Shown: piece by piece, positions 53,259 through 61,195 of the stretch
Numbering within the stretch: the first letter of the stretch is position 1
Layout of the letters: each line of letters begins with the position of its first letter
Assembly: GCA_963741315.1 (NCBI GenBank)
Contig: CAVUHK010000001.1
Location: 248,001 to 312,000 of the forward strand
Direction: 5' to 3'
From: PALSA-1003 sp963741315
GTDB lineage: Bacteria; Pseudomonadota; Gammaproteobacteria; Burkholderiales; Casimicrobiaceae
Length of the DNA: 64,000 bases
Made by a program: the position numbers and the translations under genes
Notes under the pieces: generated by a model
The model's database searches: none
What the model was told of the DNA's origin: nothing
Seen by the model: the letters and a program-made list of their open reading frames with translations, nothing else

Positions 53259-54296
53259 TCAGGCGCGCGCGCCAAGCGCCTGCGTCGCGGCGACAAATTG
53301 CGCCAGTTTCTTCTTTGCCGCACCCGACGCGATGGCCGCGCGGGCTCGATCGATGCCGTCTGCGATCGAGCCCGCGACGTTTGCGGCATACAACGCCACG
53401 CCGGCGTTGAGCACCACGATTTCGCGCGGCGTGCCCTCGATGTCGTCGAGCGCTTCCAGCACCATTGTCTTCGATTCGAGCGCGTCGGCGACCTTGAGTC
53501 CGCGATTGGAAACCATGCGCAAGCCGAAGTCCTCGGGATGAATTTCGTACTCGCGCACTTCGCCGTCCTTCAATTCGCCCACCATCGTCGCCGCGCCCAG
53601 CGAGACCTCGTCCATCCCGTCCTTGCCGTAGACGACCAGGACGTGCTTGCTGCCCAGCCGTTGCAGCACGCGAACCTGGATGCCGACCAAGTCCGGGTGA
53701 AACACGCCCAGCAATTGGTTCGGGGCGCCCGCCGGATTGACCAGCGGACCGAGGATGTTGAAGATGGTGCGCACTCCGAGTTCCTTGCGCACCGGCGCGG
53801 CATGTTTCATGGCGCTGTGGTGATTCGGCGCGAACATGAAGCCGATGCCGGTCTGGCTGATGCACGCGCCGACCTGCTCGGGCTTCAACATGATGTTGGC
53901 GCCCAGCGCTTCGAGCACATCGGCACTGCCCGATTTGGACGACACCGAGCGCCCGCCATGCTTGGCGACGCGCGCCCCGGCCGCGGCCGCGACAAACATC
54001 GACGCAGTGGAGATGTTGAAGGTCTGCGCCGAGTCGCCGCCCGTACCGACAATGTCGACCAGGCCCTCGCGGTCGGCAACCTCGACCCGGGTGGCGAATT
54101 CGCGCATCACCTGCGCCGCCGCGGCGACTTCGCCGATCGTTTCCTTCTTTACGCGCAGGCCCACCGTCAGCGCCGCGATCATCACCGGCGAGGCCTCGCC
54201 GCTCATGATCTGGCGCATCAGCGAGAGCATCTCGTCATGGAAGATCTCGCGGTGCTCGATGGTGCGCTGCAGGCCTTCCTGCAAGGTGATGGTCAT
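53259..54296 (-). CDS. trpD: Anthranilate phosphoribosyltransferase
   Basis: A 345-residue enzyme attaching PRPP to anthranilate. Characteristic segments: FHDEMLSLMRQIMSGEASPVMI, DIVGTGGDSAQTFNISTASMF (the PRPP GTGGD motif), KHGGRSVSSKSGSADVLEALG, FMFAPNHHSAMKHAAPVRKEL and NILGPLVNPAGAPNQLLGVF. Complete. It follows trpG by 10 bases. Confidence 0.96.
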   Translation of the reverse strand: MTITLQEGLQRTIEHREIFHDEMLSLMRQIMSGEASPVMIAALTVGLRVKKETIGEVAAAAQVMREFATRVEVADREGLVDIVGTGGDSAQTFNISTASMFVAAAAGARVAKHGGRSVSSKSGSADVLEALGANIMLKPEQVGACISQTGIGFMFAPNHHSAMKHAAPVRKELGVRTIFNILGPLVNPAGAPNQLLGVFHPDLVGIQVRVLQRLGSKHVLVVYGKDGMDEVSLGAATMVGELKDGEVREYEIHPEDFGLRMVSNRGLKVADALESKTMVLEALDDIEGTPREIVVLNAGVALYAANVAGSIADGIDRARAAIASGAAKKKLAQFVAATQALGARA

Positions 54297-54306
54297 CTTC
54301 GCCTCT

Positions 54307-54873
54307 TCAGTGCGGCTTGAGGAAATTCGCCAAGAGGGCGTGGCCCTCTTCGGTCAGGATCGCCTCGGGGTGAAACTGCACACCTTCGATCGCGTACTCG
54401 CGGTGACGCACGCCCATGATCTCGCCGTCGTCGCTTTCGGCGGTGATTTCGAGGCAATCGGGAAGCGTTGCGCGCTCGATCACCAGCGAATGGTAGCGCG
54501 TCGTCGTGAGCGGATTCTTGATGCCGGCAAAGACACCGTCGCCATGATGGCTCACCTCGGACAACTTGCCGTGCATTACGCGCTTCGCGCGCACGACGTT
54601 GCCGCCAAAAGCCTGCCCGATCGCCTGGTGACCCAGGCACACGCCCAGTATCGGAATTTCGCCCGCGAAGCGCTGGATCAGTGGCACGGAAATGCCCGCT
54701 TCCTTCGGCGTGCACGGGCCCGGCGAGATCACGATCCGTTCCGGACGCCACGCCGCGACCTGCTCGAGCGTGATCGCATCGTTGCGGTAGACGTTGACCT
54801 CGGCACCGAGCTCGCCGAAGTACTGGACGAGGTTGTAGGTAAAGCTGTCGTAGTTATCGATCATGAGCAGCAT
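54307..54873 (-). CDS. trpG: Anthranilate synthase component II (glutamine amidotransferase)
   Basis: A 188-residue class I amidotransferase supplying NH3 to TrpE (and probably PabB). Motifs: LLMIDNYDSFTYNLVQYF, ISPGPCTPKEAG, ILGVCLGHQAIGQAFGG (catalytic Cys) and VQFHPEAILTEEG (His-Glu). ATG 54873. A TAGAAT at 54893-54898 (minus strand) may be a -10, so trpGDC may have its own promoter separate from trpE, which lies 3.3 kb away with other genes between. Confidence 0.95.
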   Translation of the reverse strand: MLLMIDNYDSFTYNLVQYFGELGAEVNVYRNDAITLEQVAAWRPERIVISPGPCTPKEAGISVPLIQRFAGEIPILGVCLGHQAIGQAFGGNVVRAKRVMHGKLSEVSHHGDGVFAGIKNPLTTTRYHSLVIERATLPDCLEITAESDDGEIMGVRHREYAIEGVQFHPEAILTEEGHALLANFLKPH

Positions 54874-55175
54874 GACGTCGCCTAAGTCGTTGATTCTATG
54901 AGAAATCCGTCCCTTGTTGCCGGACGGTACCCTTAGGATGTTGCCGATCTGGTTGACCGCCCACCGGGAGCGTGGGCGCACATCGGGCGATGTAGGGCGT
55001 GGCGGCGCTACCGCCACCAGCGGAATGGCGGAGTCGAAAGCAGTTTCGGTGGCAACGGGTGCATCACATCGCCATTGTAGCAATGCTGCGGCCGCGCGCG
55101 AATTCTGCGACACGGCCGCAAAACCGGGCCCACAACGAGTTCCGGGCAGTCGTGGCTAGAGACTGATCGAAAGCG
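54874..55175. other. 302-bp intergenic region before trpG
   Basis: No coding region is supported here. A possible -10 (TAGAAT, 54893-54898, minus strand) for trpG is the only promoter-like element noted, with no good -35. There are no Trp-rich leader codons or strong attenuator hairpins. An imperfect 7-bp stem lies near 55131-55155 without a T run. Confidence 0.4.
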
Positions 55176-55619
55176 TCAATAAGACATGTACCGGCCAATG
55201 TCGTCGTTTTGATTGGTTCGTTCCATTGCGTTCAGGTCGGCAAGGCGCTTTTGCTGCGCACTCTTGCGCAGCGCCGCTTTCTCTTCGGCGCTCATCGCTG
55301 CGTACTTGGCCTTCGCGGCGTCCCGCTCGGCTTTGAGCGCGGCGGTCTCCGACTTGGTCATCGCTGTCAGGTCGTCGTTCTGGGCAACCAGCTCCAGCGC
55401 CGACAGATCCTTGAGCTTCTTGGCGCGCATCGATTGCGTCACCGCCGCCTTCTCGGCCGGGGTCATCGCTGCCCACTTGGCCTTGGCGGCATCGCGCTCG
55501 GCCTTCAACTGCGCCGTTTGCGCCGGCGTAAGCGCTGTCAAGTCGCTGCCGTCGGCCAGCGCCGACCCTGAAGCAATTGCGAAGCAGCTGACCGCGATTG
55601 CCTTGAACAAAGTCTTCAT
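55176..55619 (-). CDS. Exported protein of two tandem 57-residue repeats
   Basis: A 147-residue protein with GAGGAG before ATG 55619. The signal peptide MKTLFKAIAVSCFAIASGSA is followed by two near-identical modules (about 25-82 and 83-140). Each runs LTALTPAQTAQLKAERDAAK or LTAMTKSETAALKAERDAAK, then a KWAAMTPAEKAAV / KYAAMSAEEKAAL helix, and ends in QNDD. It is a charged, helical, periplasmic protein like the small Ala/Lys/Glu-rich 'PsiF-like' proteins. Function unknown. It is divergent from the octaheme cytochrome gene (121-bp gap), both inserted between trpG and trpE. Confidence 0.7.
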   Translation of the reverse strand: MKTLFKAIAVSCFAIASGSALADGSDLTALTPAQTAQLKAERDAAKAKWAAMTPAEKAAVTQSMRAKKLKDLSALELVAQNDDLTAMTKSETAALKAERDAAKAKYAAMSAEEKAALRKSAQQKRLADLNAMERTNQNDDIGRYMSY

Positions 55620-55740
55620 GATCAGATTCTCCTCATCGATGTGAAGCGGGTCCTGTCGCTTCGAAATGAAGCAGATACCTTGCACCGGCGCGGTACACTT
55701 CGCGCTGGTACCGCGCAGCCTACTTCGCCGAGTCGCAAGC

Positions 55741-58122
55741 ATGCCCAAGCAACGCCGCAAGTCGACCCGCTCGAACAACCCCGTTACGACGAATCCTCCG
55801 GCGACGATCCCCGAACGCAAGCGGACCATTCGTCGCAGTGCGATCGTAACTCTCGCCGCATTGCTGATGGTAGCAGTAGTTGTCGGCGCATGGATTTGGC
55901 GCCCGTGGGAACGCAGCACTACCCCGATCGTTGCGGCCAAAGAGCCGCCTGCGCCGGCCTTTGTCGGCAGCAAAGCTTGCGCGAACTGCCACGAAGGCGC
56001 CATCAAAGCCTGGTCGGGATCGCAGCACGCCCGGGCGATGCAGGAAGCGACCGAAGCCACCGTACTGGGCGACTTCGCCGATCGCAAGTTCGATCAACCG
56101 GGAAGCTCGGCGGTATTTTCAAGGCGCGATGGGAAGTTCTTCGTGCGCACCGACGGTCCGGATGGCAAGCCGGCCGACTTCGAGGTCAAGTACACCTTCG
56201 GCCTCGAGCCGCTGCAGCAATATCTCATCGAATTGCCTGGTGGGCGACTGCAGGCCCTGACGGTGGCATGGGACACGACCGCAAAGCGCTGGTTCTCACT
56301 CTATCCGAAGGAGCGGATGCAACCGGGAGACGAGCTGCACTGGACCGGCAGGCAGCAGAACTGGAACTTCATGTGTGCCGACTGTCACTCGACCGATCTG
56401 CGCAAGAACTACGACGCTGCAACGGGCAAGTTCGCGACGACATGGGCTGAGATCCACGTCGGTTGCGAAGCCTGCCACGGTCCCGGATCCAATCACGTCG
56501 CCTGGGCCGCCCAGCGCACCGCCGATCCGCGCAAGGGGTTGACCGTGCCGCTCGACGAGCGCACCGGCGTGCGCTGGACCATCGATCCGGCGACCGGCAA
56601 CGCCGTGCGCAACAAGCCGCGCGACTCCGACCGGGAGATCGAAGTCTGCGCGCAATGCCACGCCCGACGCGCTCAGATCGCAGAGAATTACCAGGCCGGC
56701 AAGCCATTCCTCGATCACTACGTGCCGGCGCTGCTCACGCCGCCGCTGTATCACGCCGACGGACAGCAGCGAGACGAGGTTTACATCTGGGGTTCGTTTC
56801 TGCAGAGCAAGATGTATCGCCAAGGCGTCACCTGCAGCGACTGCCACGACCCGCACTCGCAAAAATTGAAAGCGCCCGCCAATGCGCTTTGCGCCCAGTG
56901 CCACTCCGCGGAGAAGTACGACTCGCAAAAGCACCATTTCCATCCGGCGGCGTCCGCCGGTGCGCAGTGTGTCAATTGCCACATGCCGGCGACGACGTAC
57001 ATGGTTGTCGATCCACGGCGCGACCACAGCCTGCGCGTGCCGCGCCCCGACTTGAGCGTCACGCTGGGCGTGCCGAATGCCTGCAGCGGTTGTCACGACA
57101 AAAAGGACGCCGCGTGGGCTGCCGCTGCCGTGCGCCGTTGGTACGGACGTGATGCGCAGGGACTGCAGAATTTCGCGCCGACCTTCCGCGATGCCGAACT
57201 GGGCAAACCTGGCGCCGGGCCCTCGCTTGCCGCGATCGCCGCTGACGCCAGCCAGCCGCCGATCGCTCGTGCGTCGGCGCTGGAGCGCATGCAGACCAGC
57301 GCCGCGACCGAGGCCGGCGCCGCGGCGCGCGCCGGCGCGCGCAGCACCAATGCCCTGCAGCGCCTTGCCGCGGTTCGCTTGGCGGGATCACTGGCGCCCG
57401 CCGAGCGCATCGCCACCGCCGGCCCGTTGCTCAGCGATCCGCTGCGTGCCATCAGGATCGAGGCCGCCAACGCGCTGGCTGGCGCACCCGACGATCAGCT
57501 CTCCGCCGAGCAGCGCGCGGCATTGCGTCGAGCAAGCGACGAATATGTCGCTACGCAACGGTATAACTCCGATCGGCCGGAAGCCCGCACCAACCTCGGC
57601 ACCTTCTACTCCCAGCTGCGCCGCTTCGACGACGCGCAGGCCGAGTTCCAGGCGGCGCGCAAGATCGATCCGGCATATGTCCCGGCGTACGTGAACTCGG
57701 CTGACGGATTTCGCCAGCGCGGCCGCGACGAGGACGCCGTGCGCGTGTTGCGCGAAGGCCTGGCACAAATACCGGCGAGCGCGCCACTGCACCACTCGCT
57801 GGGGCTTGCCTACGCGCGGATGCAGCAGCGCGACGCGGCGCTGCCAGAACTGGCCAAGGCGGCGCAACTCGCGCCCGACAGCGCGCGCTATGCCTACGTC
57901 TACGCGGTCGCATTGAATTCGGTCGGGCGCGCGCCCGACGCCATTCGCGCCTTGCAGCGCGCCGCCGAACGCTGGCCCGCGGATCGCGACATCCTCATCG
58001 CACTGGCGGCGATAGAGCGCGACGCGGGACACCGCGACGCTGCGCGCAAGGCGGTGCAGATGCTGCTTGCCGCCTATCCAGGCGATCGCGAAGCGAGCGC
58101 CTTGCTCGACCAGCTGAAGTAA
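55741..58122 (+). CDS. Octaheme c-type cytochrome with HEAT-like and TPR domains
   Basis: A 793-residue membrane-anchored cytochrome. ATG 55741 starts a basic N-terminus (PKQRRKSTRSNN) followed by one helix (about 38-60). Eight CxxCH haem sites follow (CANCH, CADCH, CEACH, CAQCH, CSDCH, CAQCH, CVNCH and CSGCH), similar in order to cytochrome c554/nitrite-reductase-like domains. The C-terminal third is HEAT-like (IARASALERMQTSAATEA) and then TPR (NLGTFYSQLRRFDDAQAEFQ; SLGLAYARMQQRDAALPELA). Its electron partner is unknown. It lies in the middle of the trp locus on the opposite strand. Confidence 0.88.
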   Translation: MPKQRRKSTRSNNPVTTNPPATIPERKRTIRRSAIVTLAALLMVAVVVGAWIWRPWERSTTPIVAAKEPPAPAFVGSKACANCHEGAIKAWSGSQHARAMQEATEATVLGDFADRKFDQPGSSAVFSRRDGKFFVRTDGPDGKPADFEVKYTFGLEPLQQYLIELPGGRLQALTVAWDTTAKRWFSLYPKERMQPGDELHWTGRQQNWNFMCADCHSTDLRKNYDAATGKFATTWAEIHVGCEACHGPGSNHVAWAAQRTADPRKGLTVPLDERTGVRWTIDPATGNAVRNKPRDSDREIEVCAQCHARRAQIAENYQAGKPFLDHYVPALLTPPLYHADGQQRDEVYIWGSFLQSKMYRQGVTCSDCHDPHSQKLKAPANALCAQCHSAEKYDSQKHHFHPAASAGAQCVNCHMPATTYMVVDPRRDHSLRVPRPDLSVTLGVPNACSGCHDKKDAAWAAAAVRRWYGRDAQGLQNFAPTFRDAELGKPGAGPSLAAIAADASQPPIARASALERMQTSAATEAGAAARAGARSTNALQRLAAVRLAGSLAPAERIATAGPLLSDPLRAIRIEAANALAGAPDDQLSAEQRAALRRASDEYVATQRYNSDRPEARTNLGTFYSQLRRFDDAQAEFQAARKIDPAYVPAYVNSADGFRQRGRDEDAVRVLREGLAQIPASAPLHHSLGLAYARMQQRDAALPELAKAAQLAPDSARYAYVYAVALNSVGRAPDAIRALQRAAERWPADRDILIALAAIERDAGHRDAARKAVQMLLAAYPGDREASALLDQLK

Positions 58123-58174
58123 CGACTGCGACACGTGCAATGCCTTTGGCTCGGGCCGCCCGAGCCGCAGCGCG

Positions 58175-59653
58175 TCAACTCTCCGCGTCGAGTCCCTGCT
58201 GCACCATGTCCGCCGCCCGCTGCAGCGCGCGCAGCTTGTTGAGCGTCTCCTGCCATTCTCCTTCCGGCGACGAATCGTGGACGATGCCGCCGCCTGCCTG
58301 CGCGTAGAGCATTCCGTCCTTGACCACGGCGGTGCGCAGCGCGATCGCCGTGTCCATGTCGTCCTGGAAGCTGATGTAGCCCACCGCGCCCGAGTAGATG
58401 CCGCGCCGCGTCGGCTCCAGTTCGTCGATGATCTCCATCGCCCGGACCTTCGGCGCGCCGCTGACCGTGCCGGCCGGGAACGCCGCGCGCAGTACGTCGA
58501 TGCTCGTCAGCCCTGGCTTGAGCCGGCCTTCGACGTTGGACACGATGTGCATCACGTGCGAATAGCGCTCGATGACCATGCGATCGCTCACCTTCACGCT
58601 GCCGGTCTGCGCGACACGCCCCACGTCGTTGCGGCCGAGGTCGAGCAGCATGACGTGCTCGGCGATTTCCTTCGGATCGGCGAGCAGCTCGGTGGCGAGC
58701 GCCTCATCCGCCTCGCGCGTCGCGCCGCGCGGCCTGGTGCCGGCGATCGGGCGCAGCGTGATGTTGTCGGCTTCCTTGCGCACCAGGATTTCCGGCGACG
58801 CGCCGACCACGTGAAAGTCGCCGAAATCGTAGTAGAACATGTACGGCGAAGGGTTGACCGAGCGCAGCGCGCGATAGAGCTGCAACGGCGGCGCGGCAAA
58901 CGGCCGGCGCATGCGCTGCGCGATCACGACCTGCATGATGTCGCCTGCGGCGATGTACTCGCGTGATCGGGCGACTGCGGCCTTGTAGCCTTCGGCTCCA
59001 AACTCGCTGGTCGCCTCGGTGATCGCGGTCGCTGTCTGATACGGAATCGAGACCGGCATGCGCAGCTGCCGACGCAGCGCCTGCAGGCGGTCGTGGCCGT
59101 CGCGTAATGCGTTGGCCTGCGCAGGATCTGCGTAGACGATGAGCGAAATCTTGCCCGACAGGTTGTCGACGACCGCGAGTTCCTCGGTCAACAGCAACTG
59201 GATGTCGGGAATGTCGGCGAGCGCAGGCGCAGCGGGCGGTGCCGTGTTCGCGAGCCGCGTCTCGATGTGCCGGACGGTGTCGTAGCCAAAGTAGCCGGCC
59301 AGTCCGCCACAGAAGCGTGGCAAACCCGGTTGCGGCGCCGCGCGATAGCGGCGCAGGAACTCGCCGATGAACGCCAGCGGGTCGCCCTGGTGGCGTTCGA
59401 TCACGCCGCCGTCGTCCTCGACCGTGATGTCGCGGCCGCGCGCGCAAATCCGCTGGCGCGCAGGCAGGCCGATGAAGGAGTAGCGACCGAAGCGCTCGCC
59501 ACCGACTACCGATTCGAGCAGGAACGTATAGCGCCGGTTGGCGAGCTTCAGGTACAGCGACAGGGGGGTGTCGAGATCCGCAAAGGTCTCGAGTACGAGG
59601 GGTATGCGGTTATACCCATGCGCGGCGAGCGCGCGGAATTCGGCTTCGGTCAT
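58175..59653 (-). CDS. trpE: Anthranilate synthase component I
   Basis: A 492-residue enzyme converting chorismate to anthranilate. The N-terminal Trp feedback region has YTFLLESVVGGERFGRYSFI (LLES motif); the catalytic part has SPYMFYYDFG, ASPEILVRKEADNITLRPIAG and TRPRGATREADE, LLDLGRNDVGRV, FPAGTVSGAPKVRAMEIIDELE and QAGGGIVHDS. ATG 59653 starts MTEAEFRAL. Upstream lies a probable attenuator: a leader peptide (59725-59802) with three Trp codons. The partner trpG is 3.3 kb downstream in the same direction. Confidence 0.97.
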   Translation of the reverse strand: MTEAEFRALAAHGYNRIPLVLETFADLDTPLSLYLKLANRRYTFLLESVVGGERFGRYSFIGLPARQRICARGRDITVEDDGGVIERHQGDPLAFIGEFLRRYRAAPQPGLPRFCGGLAGYFGYDTVRHIETRLANTAPPAAPALADIPDIQLLLTEELAVVDNLSGKISLIVYADPAQANALRDGHDRLQALRRQLRMPVSIPYQTATAITEATSEFGAEGYKAAVARSREYIAAGDIMQVVIAQRMRRPFAAPPLQLYRALRSVNPSPYMFYYDFGDFHVVGASPEILVRKEADNITLRPIAGTRPRGATREADEALATELLADPKEIAEHVMLLDLGRNDVGRVAQTGSVKVSDRMVIERYSHVMHIVSNVEGRLKPGLTSIDVLRAAFPAGTVSGAPKVRAMEIIDELEPTRRGIYSGAVGYISFQDDMDTAIALRTAVVKDGMLYAQAGGGIVHDSSPEGEWQETLNKLRALQRAADMVQQGLDAES

Positions 59654-59693
59654 GATGGCTCAACAGTCATTCAACAGGCACAACGGGTTTAGG

Positions 59694-59715
59694 GCGCCGC
59701 TGTTGCGCGCGGCGC
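59694..59715 (-). promoter_or_regulatory. Hairpin between trp leader and trpE, possible attenuator stem
   Basis: On the minus strand GCGCCGC (59709-59715) pairs perfectly with GCGGCGC (59694-59700) across an 8-base loop. The same GCGGCGC heptamer occurs earlier, inside the leader's Trp/Arg codons, so the GCGCCGC segment can pair either way, as expected in an attenuator. A U run after the hairpin is absent, so the termination mechanism is unclear. Confidence 0.5.
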
Positions 59716-59724
59716 GGACGCGGC

Positions 59725-59802
59725 TTACGAGTGGCGCCGCCAGCGCCAGACGTTGCCGTGCCCCAGGGCCCAGCCGTTGCAGTTGAAAGCGTTGCAGCTC
59801 AT
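59725..59802 (-). CDS. trpL: Putative trp leader peptide
   Basis: A 25-codon ORF from ATG 59802 to TAA 59725. It encodes a peptide beginning MSCNAFNCNGW and ending NVWRWRRHS, with Trp at positions 11, 19 and 21. Three Trp in 25 residues, in a 240-bp gap upstream of trpE, is what a ribosome-mediated attenuator requires. It is too short for routine gene calling. The ribosome site is weak. A promoter with an extended -10 lies about 50 bases upstream. Identification rests on position and Trp content only. Confidence 0.7.
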   Translation of the reverse strand: MSCNAFNCNGWALGHGNVWRWRRHS

Positions 59803-59856
59803 CGATCGGTTCGTTCGGTCCGTGACACAGGCGCGCAACTTCGTGCCTGCCGGACA

Positions 59857-59887
59857 ACTATACCACCGCGAGGGCGCCCTCTGGCAA
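59857..59887 (-). promoter_or_regulatory. Candidate promoter of trp leader-trpE
   Basis: On the minus strand TTGCCA (59882-59887) and an extended -10, TGG-TATAGT (hexamer at 59857-59862), are separated by 19 bases. The extended -10 compensates for the long spacing. The transcript would begin near 59850, about 48 bases before the leader peptide ATG. Confidence 0.5.
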
Positions 59888-59895
59888 GCGGGTGA

Positions 59896-60573
59896 TCACG
59901 CTGCCGCGACCGCCGCGCGCATCGCGGAGATGGTCGCGGCGTAGTCCTTGGCGCCGAAGATGGCCGATCCCGCGACAAAGGTATCGGCGCCGGCCCGGGC
60001 GATCGCGCCGATATTTTCGATCTTCACGCCGCCGTCGACCTCGAGCCGGATCGACCTGCCGGTTCGCGCGATAGCCGCGTCGATGCGCTCGCGCGCCATG
60101 GCGAGCTTGGTCAGCGCTTCCGGGATGAACGACTGGCCGCCGAAGCCCGGATTGACCGACATGATAAGCACGAGGTCCAGCGCGTCGAGCACGTGGTCGA
60201 GGCAGGCAAGCGGAGTCGCGGGATTGAGCACGAGCCCCGCCTTGCAGCCGTTCTCCCGAATGAGCCCGATGGTGCGATCGACGTGCAGCGAGGCTTCGGG
60301 ATGAAAGCTGATGATCGCCGCGCCGGCCTTGGCGAAGTCCGGGATGATGCGATCGACCGGCTTGACCATCAGGTGCACGTCGATCGGCACGCCGACATGC
60401 GGCTTGAGCGCCTGACACACCAGCGGGCCGACGGTGAGGTTGGGCACGAAATGGTTGTCCATCACGTCGAAGTGGATCAGGTCGGCGCCGGCAGCGATCA
60501 CCGCGCGCACCTCTTCGCCAAGGCGCGCGAAGTCCGCGGACAGAATAGAGGGTGCAATCTCGCAACGTCGCAT
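59896..60573 (-). CDS. rpe: Ribulose-phosphate 3-epimerase
   Basis: A 225-residue TIM-barrel epimerase interconverting ribulose-5-P and xylulose-5-P. Motifs: IAPSILSADFARLGEE, IHFDVMDNHFVPNLTVG (the DVMDxxFVPN signature), DVHLMVKPVD, ISFHPEAS, LIMSVNPGFGGQSF and EVDGGVKIENI. Divergent from apaG. In related genomes rpe is followed by a phosphoglycolate phosphatase gene (gph) before trpE; that gene is absent here. Confidence 0.96.
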   Translation of the reverse strand: MRRCEIAPSILSADFARLGEEVRAVIAAGADLIHFDVMDNHFVPNLTVGPLVCQALKPHVGVPIDVHLMVKPVDRIIPDFAKAGAAIISFHPEASLHVDRTIGLIRENGCKAGLVLNPATPLACLDHVLDALDLVLIMSVNPGFGGQSFIPEALTKLAMARERIDAAIARTGRSIRLEVDGGVKIENIGAIARAGADTFVAGSAIFGAKDYAATISAMRAAVAAA

Positions 60574-60612
60574 GGCGCTATAATCCTCGGATTACGAATG
60601 AAGGGTACGGCC

Positions 60613-60996
60613 GTGGCGGAAAGTCAGAAACACGAGATCACCGTGGTGCCCAAGGCGATCTACGTCGAAGACCAGTCGGACCCGTCGAAGAACCAGTACG
60701 TGTTCGCCTACACCATCACCATCGCCAACACCGGCACCGTGCCCGTTCAGCTGGTGAGTCGCCATTGGCTGATCACCGACGCCAACGGCAAGGTCGCCGA
60801 GGTCAAGGGTCAGGGCGTCCTTGGCCAACAGCCCTGGCTCAAGCCCGGCGAGAGCTTCGAGTACACCAGCGGAACCAACATCGAGACCGCGGTCGGCACC
60901 ATGCGCGGCACCTATCACATGCTCGCCGAAGACGGCCAGACCTTCGAGGCGGCGATCCCCCTGTTCACGCTGTCGGTGCCGCGCGTACTCCATTAG
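60613..60996 (+). CDS. apaG: ApaG protein
   Basis: A 127-residue ApaG (Co2+/Mg2+ efflux-associated family, PF04379). GTG 60613 has AAGGG seven bases upstream and gives the usual length; an ATG at 60598 is an alternative. Family segments: YVEDQSDPSKNQYVFAYTIT, VQLVSRHWLITDANGKVAEV, GQGVLGQQPWLKPGESFEYT and GTMRGTYHML. A TATAAT at 60579-60584 fits as a -10. It is an FN3-like beta-sandwich protein with no clear enzymatic role. Confidence 0.93.
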   Translation: MAESQKHEITVVPKAIYVEDQSDPSKNQYVFAYTITIANTGTVPVQLVSRHWLITDANGKVAEVKGQGVLGQQPWLKPGESFEYTSGTNIETAVGTMRGTYHMLAEDGQTFEAAIPLFTLSVPRVLH

Positions 60997-61139
60997 CCCC
61001 GACGATTCGCGGTGTCGTTGGCATCCGCCGACGGCTCTGCCTTCGCCGGCGGCCGCTTTCGCTTGCCGCCGGTCGTGAACCAGACGATGAACACCGCGAG
61101 AAACAGCGCCACGCCCGCTTCGAGAAAAATCCATTCCAT
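60993..61139 (-). CDS. Small single-helix membrane protein
   Basis: A 48-residue ORF (MEWIFLEAGVALFLAVFIVW start, then TTGGKRKRPPAKAE and a polar tail) with one membrane helix and a positively charged cytosolic side. It is convergent with apaG, overlapping by four bases, and divergent from mltA. Small proteins like this recur beside mltA/apaG in betaproteobacteria in my recollection. The function is unknown and the call is moderate because of its size. Confidence 0.5.
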   Translation of the reverse strand: MEWIFLEAGVALFLAVFIVWFTTGGKRKRPPAKAEPSADANDTANRRG

Positions 61140-61195
61140 CGCGTCGCGCCTTCGCCTGTTGACCGTCGCCGTGCCGCTGGCCGTGTTGGCGGCCT

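Noticed and set aside
59660..59857. 65-residue ORF between rpe and trpE as a protein gene
   Set aside because: No family resemblance; the overlapping 25-codon Trp-rich leader in another frame fits the position much better.
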